A DNA stretch of 64,000 nt, from assembly GCA_020634395.1 (NCBI GenBank), contig JACKBU010000015.1, forward strand, positions 1 to 64,000. The letters run 5' to 3'. Under the pieces are notes generated by a model. The model did no database searches, was not told the origin of the DNA, and worked only from the letters and a program-made list of their open reading frames with translations. Of this stretch, positions 55,290 to 63,100 are shown in pieces. The position numbers were made by a program, and so were the translations under genes. The stretch's first letter is position 1. Each line of letters begins with the position of its first letter. This DNA comes from Ardenticatenaceae bacterium. Its GTDB lineage: Bacteria; Chloroflexota; Anaerolineae; Promineifilales; Promineifilaceae.

Positions 55290-55904
55290 ATGGATGATTG
55301 GAACGCTTACAAACAGATAATTACTTATATGGATCAACTCCACAAGGATATTGGTCAATTAGTTTTGCTGATTGATCAACTCCTGGCCAAGGAATTACTC
55401 CATCCCGTTGACAGTAATAGAATAACCCGGGGACTGAGTTCGCAAACAAGAAAACCTTACAAATGGCGCATACCTTATATTCGCCGGGCTTTTGTGTCTA
55501 ATAACGAAAAGCAAATAAGAGAATCAATATTCTATTTAATTTGGCTCAATCAAGAGGCCCCGTTTGAGTTTCCCACAATGATCTGTGGTCGTTTTCAACA
55601 TGAACCGTTGACCGAAAAGCGAATATCTGATCTCATGTACAAATCGTATCTGACCTCTCTCACCACCGGGGGCTCAAAGTGGCGATATTCCCAGGACGAA
55701 AATGGTTGGACAATCGCAACTCCTACTTTTGATTCTCGAATTCAGGAGTTTCAAGGTTATATCTTGAACTTATTTGATCTTAAAGACAGGCAGGTGGTTG
55801 CCCAGAATGTTACTCAACCGCTATCGTCTGGCTTCAATAGGCGGTTAAGTGATTTTCTCACTATCCCAACCTACCCGTTTCCAGTACAGGTACCAAGAGA
55901 GTAA
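55290..55904 (+). CDS. Unknown protein in the defence operon
   Basis: I cannot assign this 204-residue protein. It opens with a hydrophobic helical stretch (IGQLVLLIDQLLAKELL) and has a basic, aromatic middle (KPYKWRIPYIRRAF). It lies between the predicted nuclease and the SNF2-like ATPase, with six bases to the latter, so it is very probably part of the same operon. Its AT-rich composition matches the nuclease gene. Confidence 0.6.
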   Translation: MDDWNAYKQIITYMDQLHKDIGQLVLLIDQLLAKELLHPVDSNRITRGLSSQTRKPYKWRIPYIRRAFVSNNEKQIRESIFYLIWLNQEAPFEFPTMICGRFQHEPLTEKRISDLMYKSYLTSLTTGGSKWRYSQDENGWTIATPTFDSRIQEFQGYILNLFDLKDRQVVAQNVTQPLSSGFNRRLSDFLTIPTYPFPVQVPRE

Positions 55905-55910
55905 ACCCGC

Positions 55911-58724
55911 ATGACCTACACAGTTGGTTCACTTGTAAAAACCCGCGGGCGCGAATGGGTGGTTTTACCCGAATCTGGTGACGATTGGCTGGTATTACGG
56001 CCGTTAGGCGGCACAGACCAGGAAATCGCCGGCGTATTCCTCCCTCTGGAAGGAAGCGATGTCCAGCCCGCCACCTTTGCCGCGCCCGATCCGCAGGACG
56101 TGGGCGACTTTCGCTCCTGCCGGATGCTGCGTGACGCTGTGCGCCTGGGCTTCCGCTCCAGTGCCGGGCCGTTCCGCTCCTTCGCGCGGCTCAACGTCGA
56201 GCCGCGCCCCTACCAGTTGGTGCCCCTGCTGATGGCCCTCAAGCTCGACCCGGTGCGCCTGCTCATCGCCGACGACGTGGGCATTGGCAAGACGGTGGAG
56301 GCGGGTGTTATTGTGCGGGAACTGCTGGACCGGGGGGAAGTGCGCCGCCTGGCTGTCCTCTGCCCGCCGCACCTGGCCGAACAGTGGCAGGGTGAATTGG
56401 CCGACAAGTTTCACATCGAGGCGGAACTGGTGCTGCCCAGCACTGTCACCCGGCTGGAGCGGGGCACGGCCGTTGGCCAATCCCTTTTCGACCTGCACCC
56501 CTTTGTTATCGTCTCCACCGAATACATCAAGTCGCCGCGCCGCCGGGAAGAGTTCATCCGCGTCTGCCCGGAACTGGTGATTGTGGACGAAGCCCATACT
56601 TGCGCCTTTTCGCCGGAGAATCGCGGCGGGCGGCATTTGCGCCACCAACTGCTGCGCGATCTGGCCGCCAAAGCCGACCGCCACCTGATTCTGGTGACGG
56701 CCACGCCCCACAGCGGCGACGAAGGGGCGTTTCGCTCGCTGCTGGGGCTGCTGCGGCCGGATTTCCTCAACCTGCCGGAAGATTTGTCTGGACGAGCCAA
56801 CGAGGCCAGACGGCGCGAGGTAGCCCAACATCTGGTGCAGCGCCGCCGGGGCGACATCCGCCAATACCTGAAAGCGGAAACCGAATTCCCGCTGCGGGAA
56901 GACGCCGAGGCTACCTATTCGCTAACGCCAGACTACAAAAAGCTGTTTAACAACCTGCTCGATTACGCCCGCGAGCGCGTGCTGGATGACAGCGGCAGCG
57001 CCCAGCGGCAGCGGGTGCGCTGGTGGTCGGCACTGGCTTTGCTGCGCAGCCTGGCTTCCAGTCCGGCGGCGGCGGCGGCCACGCTGCGCACGCGCTCCGG
57101 CACGGTGGAGGCAGAAACGGCCGTGGCCGCCGACGAAATTGGCGAACGGGCTGTGCTGGACCTGGACGACGCCGATACCAGCGAGTTTCTGGACGTGGCC
57201 CCTGGCGGGCAGGAAGGCGAGGAACAGCCGGAGAGCGAGCGCCAACGGCTGCTGCGATTTGCCCGGCGGGCAGAGTCGCTCTTTGGCCCATCACAAGACG
57301 CCAAGTTGGACGGCGTTATTACCCTGGTGAAGCAGCTGTTGAAAGACGGTTTCCAGCCGATTCTCTTCTGCCGCTTCATCCCCACGGCCGAATACGTGGC
57401 CGACCAACTGCGGCAGGCGCTGCCCAATAAAGTGGAAGTAACGGCCGTTACTGGTACCCTCCCCCCCGCCGAACGAGAAAACCGCGTCGCACAGTTGGGC
57501 CAGCATGAGCAGCGCGTTCTGGTGGCCACCGACTGCCTGAGCGAGGGCATCAACTTGCAGCAGTATTTCAACGCGGTGGTTCACTACGATTTGAGCTGGA
57601 ACCCCACCCGCCACGAACAGCGCGAAGGGCGTGTGGACCGCTATGGGCAGGCCAGCCCAACCGTGCGCACCCTCACCTATTATGGCGTAGACAACCAGAT
57701 TGACGGGATTGTGCTGGATGTGCTGCTGCGCAAGCACCAGACCATTCGCAGTTCTTTGGGCATTTCTGTGCCGCTGCCGGGCAATACCAACGACGTGGTG
57801 AAGGCGCTGATGGAAGGCATGATGCTGCGCGGCAGCAAGGTGGAATCGCAGCAGTTGGCCTTTGAGTTCATGAATACCCAGGCGCAAAATCTACACGCCC
57901 AATGGGACAACGTGGCCAACAAAGAGAAGGTCTCGCGCACGATGTTTGCCCAGCACAGCCTGGACGTGAGCGAAGTGGCGCGGGAATGGCAGGCGGTACG
58001 CGAAGCGATCGGCACGGCCGTTGACGTGCAGCGTTTTGTCAGCGACGTGGTACGGACAGAAGGCGGGCATTTGAACCCGCAGCGCGGGCAGATGGAGATT
58101 CAGTTTCCCGATAAAGCGGCGCTGCGCGACCTGATCGGCGGCCAGGAAAAGCTGACGGCGCGTTTTGAACTGCCGGTCGCCGATAACGTGACGTACCTCA
58201 GCCGCACACATCCGGTGGTGGAAGGGCTGGCGGCCTATACGATGGACACGGCTTTGGACCCGTTGCTGGACAGCGCCGCCAAGCGCGCCGGGGTGATTCG
58301 CACCCAGGCGGTGCAGCAGGCCACCACGCTGCTTTTGCTGCGCTGCCGCTATCATATCGTCACGCGCAAAGAGGGCGCGGAGATTCCGCTGCTGGCGGAA
58401 GAGGCGCAGGTGGTGGGTTTTACCGGCCGGGCGGAGCAGCCGCACTGGTTGGATGCGGCCGTTACCGAAACCCTGCTGCAAGCCACCCCGGCTGCCAACG
58501 TGTCGCCCGCTCAGGCGGCGCAGATGATGAGCCGCGCCGTGGCGCAATTGGCTGTTTTGCAGCCCGCCCTGAGCGAGATCGCCGAACGGCGCGGGCAGGA
58601 ACTGCTGGAAGCCCACCGCCGGGTGCGGGCGGCCGCCCGCCAAACCGGCGTACGTTACAGCGTGCAACCGCAGCTTCCGCCGGATGTATTGGGCGTCTAC
58701 ATCCTATTGCCGGTCATAAATTGA
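55911..58724 (+). CDS. SNF2-family helicase-like ATPase (DrmD/HepA-like)
   Basis: This 937-residue protein has Walker A DDVGIGKT (121-128), DEAH (226-229), and the SNF2 C-terminal helicase motifs CLSEGINLQQYFNAVVHYDLSWNP and HEQREGRVDRYGQ. An N-terminal extension of about 100 residues and a 330-residue C-terminal region are unassigned. The DDVGIGKTVEAG form of the P-loop is typical of the HepA/DrmD group; DrmD is the SNF2 ATPase of class 1 DISARM. It probably translocates on duplex DNA. Confidence 0.82.
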   Translation: MTYTVGSLVKTRGREWVVLPESGDDWLVLRPLGGTDQEIAGVFLPLEGSDVQPATFAAPDPQDVGDFRSCRMLRDAVRLGFRSSAGPFRSFARLNVEPRPYQLVPLLMALKLDPVRLLIADDVGIGKTVEAGVIVRELLDRGEVRRLAVLCPPHLAEQWQGELADKFHIEAELVLPSTVTRLERGTAVGQSLFDLHPFVIVSTEYIKSPRRREEFIRVCPELVIVDEAHTCAFSPENRGGRHLRHQLLRDLAAKADRHLILVTATPHSGDEGAFRSLLGLLRPDFLNLPEDLSGRANEARRREVAQHLVQRRRGDIRQYLKAETEFPLREDAEATYSLTPDYKKLFNNLLDYARERVLDDSGSAQRQRVRWWSALALLRSLASSPAAAAATLRTRSGTVEAETAVAADEIGERAVLDLDDADTSEFLDVAPGGQEGEEQPESERQRLLRFARRAESLFGPSQDAKLDGVITLVKQLLKDGFQPILFCRFIPTAEYVADQLRQALPNKVEVTAVTGTLPPAERENRVAQLGQHEQRVLVATDCLSEGINLQQYFNAVVHYDLSWNPTRHEQREGRVDRYGQASPTVRTLTYYGVDNQIDGIVLDVLLRKHQTIRSSLGISVPLPGNTNDVVKALMEGMMLRGSKVESQQLAFEFMNTQAQNLHAQWDNVANKEKVSRTMFAQHSLDVSEVAREWQAVREAIGTAVDVQRFVSDVVRTEGGHLNPQRGQMEIQFPDKAALRDLIGGQEKLTARFELPVADNVTYLSRTHPVVEGLAAYTMDTALDPLLDSAAKRAGVIRTQAVQQATTLLLLRCRYHIVTRKEGAEIPLLAEEAQVVGFTGRAEQPHWLDAAVTETLLQATPAANVSPAQAAQMMSRAVAQLAVLQPALSEIAERRGQELLEAHRRVRAAARQTGVRYSVQPQLPPDVLGVYILLPVIN

Positions 58725-58731
58725 GAGAGTT

Positions 58732-59481
58732 ATGACGATGATAGAAGAGATTGCTCAGCTCCAAACACTTCTTAAAACGGTTGAGCCTTACCCGGCGGGA
58801 ACGTGTCCTGTGCCTGACATGGTCTTGGGCACTGCCTTTTTCCCTGGCGGCCAGGGTTTGTGGTACGGGTCGTCGCAGACGGAAACACCTGTGTTTCCCG
58901 CCAGGGAGATCATGATAGTTGGCCAGGACTACTACACGGTCTGTGCTTATAAAAAAGTGCTGAAAAAAAGTCGGGATGGCGATGCACATCCAGAAGGAGA
59001 AACGAAAACCTGGGTTCATTTATGCAACTTTCTAAAAGAAGTTGACCTTTTACCCAAGGACTGTTTCTTTACAAATCTGTTTATGGGTCTGCGCACAGTG
59101 GGAAAATCAACCGGCAAATTTCCTGGCGCAAAGGATGCAGGGTTTGTGGCGCGCTGTCTAGACTTTTTCGAGATGCAGGTGAGGGTACAGCAGCCGAAGC
59201 TTATTCTCACCCTGGGCAGTATTGTGCCCCGCTACATTGCCCGTCGGGCCGAAAAGCTTAGTCTATGGCGTAGGTTCCAGACACTGACTGAAATTGATGC
59301 GTGCGGACCTGTCGTCCATCCAGTGTCGTTTCAGGGTGTGCCCCAACATCAGTGTGCCGTTGTGGCCTTAACGCATCCCACTATGCGTCCTGTCAATGTC
59401 AGGCGGCGGCGGTATCGGGGCGAACAGGGAAATGAGGCTGAGATCAGGATGGTGCAAGAAGGGTTAGCCGCCGTTGCTTAG
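58732..59481 (+). CDS. Uracil-DNA-glycosylase-superfamily protein
   Basis: This 249-residue protein has the layout of the UDG superfamily. A motif-1-like loop, VGQDYYTVCAY (about 63-73), includes D66, and a motif-2-like segment, LTHPTMRPVN, contains H215. Whether it removes uracil or another base, or is only structural, cannot be read. It begins seven bases after the SNF2 stop, so it belongs to the same operon, an unusual partner for a helicase-based defence system. Confidence 0.7.
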   Translation: MTMIEEIAQLQTLLKTVEPYPAGTCPVPDMVLGTAFFPGGQGLWYGSSQTETPVFPAREIMIVGQDYYTVCAYKKVLKKSRDGDAHPEGETKTWVHLCNFLKEVDLLPKDCFFTNLFMGLRTVGKSTGKFPGAKDAGFVARCLDFFEMQVRVQQPKLILTLGSIVPRYIARRAEKLSLWRRFQTLTEIDACGPVVHPVSFQGVPQHQCAVVALTHPTMRPVNVRRRRYRGEQGNEAEIRMVQEGLAAVA

Positions 59482-59507
59482 CCGTGCAGAGAGGCGAAAA
59501 GGCGAGA

Positions 59508-59831
59508 TTATACTGTGTCGATGCCCAATGAAAAGCAGAGCGCTTCTTCTACGGCCTGTATTTTCTCAGGTGATAGGATGGTGAGCAGTGGGCCAATGTT
59601 GGCTTTGGGAATAGTCTGGAGGTTATCGAGGTTGACAGCACAAACTTCAAGCACACCATCAACTTCAGGGGTCAGAACTACTTCGGTGGGGATGTCTCGG
59701 ATAGTTGTGGTCAGCGGGGCAACCGTGATGCCGGTCAGCACCGGAATGGCTGAATCTCGGGTTAGAATGAGCACGGGGCGGCGTTTGTCTGGCTGCCGAA
59801 AGGTGTACCAGCGAATCTCCCCGCGGTTCAT
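59508..59831 (-). CDS. MazF/PemK-type toxin
   Basis: This 107-residue protein fits the MazF/PemK family of ribonuclease toxins. It has an N-terminal MNRGEIRWY, the RRPVLILTRD strand, TTIRDIPTEV, and the LDNLQTIPKANI segment. The start ATG overlaps the antitoxin stop (ATGA), the usual antitoxin-first order. It lies on the minus strand between two defence-operon parts. Confidence 0.85.
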   Translation of the reverse strand: MNRGEIRWYTFRQPDKRRPVLILTRDSAIPVLTGITVAPLTTTIRDIPTEVVLTPEVDGVLEVCAVNLDNLQTIPKANIGPLLTILSPEKIQAVEEALCFSLGIDTV

Positions 59832-60067
59832 GAGTTGGCCTCCCAAACCTGCTCCTCTTGCCAGATGTCGAATTCGTCCGGAGTCAGCGGATGGCGTTCG
59901 TAACCGGACCGGTGCTGCTGCTCTAGCAAGTGCACCTGCCGCTGTTTGAGGGCGCTTTCCAGGGCATCACGCATGAAGGCGGAACGGTTGGTTCCCAACT
60001 CTTCAACCAGTGTGTCGACTTGGGCCAACAATGCTTCATCAATAGTCATTTGCACAGTTTTCATCAT
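59828..60067 (-). CDS. Ribbon-helix-helix antitoxin
   Basis: This 79-residue protein has an N-terminal ribbon-helix-helix DNA-binding fold (MKTVQMTIDEALLAQVDTLV) and an acidic C-terminus (PDEFDIWQEEQVW), typical of antitoxins that wrap the toxin. The start ATGATG lies behind GAGGTG. It overlaps the toxin gene by four bases. Confidence 0.85.
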   Translation of the reverse strand: MMKTVQMTIDEALLAQVDTLVEELGTNRSAFMRDALESALKQRQVHLLEQQHRSGYERHPLTPDEFDIWQEEQVWEANS

Positions 60068-60153
60068 GAGTATGCACCTCAATCGCTATTAAAATAGGGA
60101 TAACTATCCATAGTATAGGCCATATCCCGGCTGTTAACAATGAGGATGTGTTT

Positions 60154-63100
60154 ATGCAAACCATCGCCCAGAACAACTTTATTACCGTGAAAACCGAGGG
60201 GGCATTTTGCCGGCCGACTTGCTGCAGCGCATTGCCGATGGCGAGGTGGAGGGTCTGAACCCTACCGATTACCACCTGGGAGCGACGGAACGGCCGTCTG
60301 AAGCCATCAACCGCGCCTGGAACCGGCTGCTCGGGGTCTGGCAGGCTTTCCAGAGCAAACGCGCCGCCGCCGCCCCCACCGAAAGCGGCACCACCCTGAC
60401 CCGCGATTGGCTGCTGACCCTGCTGCAAGAGCTGGGTTACGGCCGTCTCCCCTTCCAGGGCAAACTCACCGTAAGCGCCAACGGCGACGCCGCCGGCGAC
60501 GCCACCGACTACCCCATCAGCCACCTCTACGACCATACCCCCATCCACCTCGTCTCCTTCCGCCAAAAACTCGACACCCGCGACACCTCCGAAATCCGCA
60601 ATCCGAAATCCGAAATTCCCTCCCGTTCCCCGCACAGTTTGGTGCAGGAATGCCTGAACCGCAGCGACAACCATTTGTGGGCCTTTGTGAGCAACGGCCT
60701 GCGCTTCCGCATATTGCGCGACAACGTCAGCCTGAGCCGCGCCGCCTATGTGGAGTTCGACCTGGAAGCAATGTTCGACGGCGAACTGTACAGCGATTTC
60801 TCGCTGTTTTGGCTGGTCTGCCATCAATCGAGAGTGGAGATTAGAGGAAATGAGGGAGTAGGGAATAGCGAGACAGGGAGTGGGGAAGCTGACCCTATTC
60901 CCCACTCCCTACTCGCCACTCCTGCCAACTGTTGGCTGGAAACCTGGTCGCAAACGGCCGTTGCCCAGGGAACCCGCGCCCTCGATGCCCTGCGCGATGG
61001 CGTGCAGGAAGCGATTGCCGCCCTGGGGCGCGGCTTTCTGGCGCATAAGGCCAACGGCGCGCTGCGCCAGCAGTTGCAAAGCGGCGCGCTCAGCACGGCC
61101 GATTATTACCGCCAACTGCTGCGGCTGGTCTACCGCCTGCTCTTTTTGTTTGTGGCCGAAGACCGTGACTTGCTGCTGGTAGGGAACAGGGAGTCGGGAA
61201 TAGGGAATAGGGCAGATTCCCCTACTCCCCACTCCCAACTCCCAACTCCCAACTATCGCCAGATGTATGACCGTTACTACTCCGTCGCCCGGCTGCGGCG
61301 GCTGGCGGAAACGCGGCGCGGCGGGCCGCATCCTGACCTGTATGTGACGCTGGCCCAGCTTTTTAACCTGCTGCGCCAGGGCTACCCGCCGTTGGGCCTG
61401 CCGGGATTGGGCGGCTTTCTCTTTTCGGAGCGGGCCACGCCGGATTTGGACACGGCCGTTCTCGCCAACCAGGATTTGCTGACGGCCGTGCGCGCCCTGG
61501 CCTTCACCGTCGAGGGCAAAGTGCGCCGCCCGGTCGATTACAAAAACCTCGGCGCGGAAGAACTGGGCAGCGTCTACGAATCCCTGCTGGAACTGCACCC
61601 CCGGCTGCACGTCCCCTCCGCCAGCTTCAGCCTCGACGTTGTCTCCGGGTCGGAGCGCAAGACGACCGGCAGTTATTACACGCCCACATCGCTCATTCAG
61701 AGCTTGCTGGATACGGCGCTGGAGCCGGTGGTCCGTGAACGGCTTGAGAGGGTTAGTAGGGAGATAGGGAGTAGGGAGATAGGGAGGAAGAAGGATGTCT
61801 TATCAACAGTTGAAGGTGTGGCAGGAAGGCATGACATTAGCCGTCATGTGTTATCAGATGACAAAAATGTTTCCCAAAGAGGAGATGTACGGGATGACTT
61901 CGCAGATTCGACGAGCGGGGGCGTCCATTCCGGCGAATATCGCCGAGGGGTACGGCCGGGAGAGTCGCGGGGATTACATTCGCTTTCTTCAGATAGCGCA
62001 GGGATCTCTAAAAGAGTTGGAGACCCATCTGATTCTGGCACAACGAGTCAATCTAACCGATCCCAAGACAGTGCAACCCGTGCTGGGGCAATGTACAACA
62101 GTGGGCAAGATGTTGCGGGCGCTGATCAGGTCGTTGCAGGAGAAAGGGAGGGAGGGAGTAGGGAGGTAGGGAGTGGTGGAAACCCTACTCCCCACTCCCC
62201 ATCTCCCTACTCCCCTCTGGAAGAGGCGATTTTGAGTATCCGCGTGGTGGACCCCGCCGCCGGTTCCGGCCATTTCCTGATTGCGGCGGCGCGGCGGCTG
62301 GCGCGGCATCTGGCGCGGGTGCGCACGGGGGATGATGAGCCGGGGCCGGAGGCGGTGCGCCATGCGCTGCGCGACGTGGTGGGGCGCTGCATTTATGGCG
62401 TGGACATCAACGAGATGGCCGTGGAACTGTGCAAGGTGGCCTTGTGGATGGAGACGTTGGACCCGGGCAAGCCGCTGTCTTTCCTGGACGCCAACATCCA
62501 GTGCGGCAACAGCCTGATCGGGACGACCCCGGCGTTGCTGGCGCGGGGCATCCCCGATGAAGCCTTTACGCCCATCACCGGGGATGACAAGGCGTACTGC
62601 TCGGAGTGGAAGAAGCGCAACAAGCAGGAGCGCGAAGGGCAGAAAAGCCTGTTTACCGGCGACATGCAGCCCTGGCAGCAGTTGGGCAACCTGGCGGCGG
62701 CCATGCGCCGGCTGGGCGGCGGGGATGATGGCACGCTGGCGGGGGTGCAGTCGCAGGAAGCGGACTATGCCCGGCTGGTGCAGAGCAGCGATTATGAACA
62801 CGGCAAGCTGTGGGCCGATGCCTGGGTGGCGGCCTTTTTGTGGGAGAAGAAGCCGGAGCATTTGGGCGGCTGGGCGCAGCCGCTGACGCATGAGATTTTC
62901 CGCAGGCTGGGGCAGAACCCGTACAGCGAGAAGGGGTATTGGGCGGAAATCCGGCGGCTGGCGGACGAATACCAGTTTTTTCACTGGCACCTGGCTTTTC
63001 CGCAGGTGTTTGCGCCGGGCGAACAACTTCCCGGAACCTTTGAGGTTCCGGGAAGTTTGGCTCCCACGGGCTGGACGGGCGGCTTTGACGTGGTGCTGGG

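Noticed and set aside
61795..62169. Four-helix-bundle gene as Avd of a diversity-generating retroelement
   Set aside because: No reverse transcriptase or template/variable repeat is present nearby; the inverted-repeat ends point to an intervening-sequence type.
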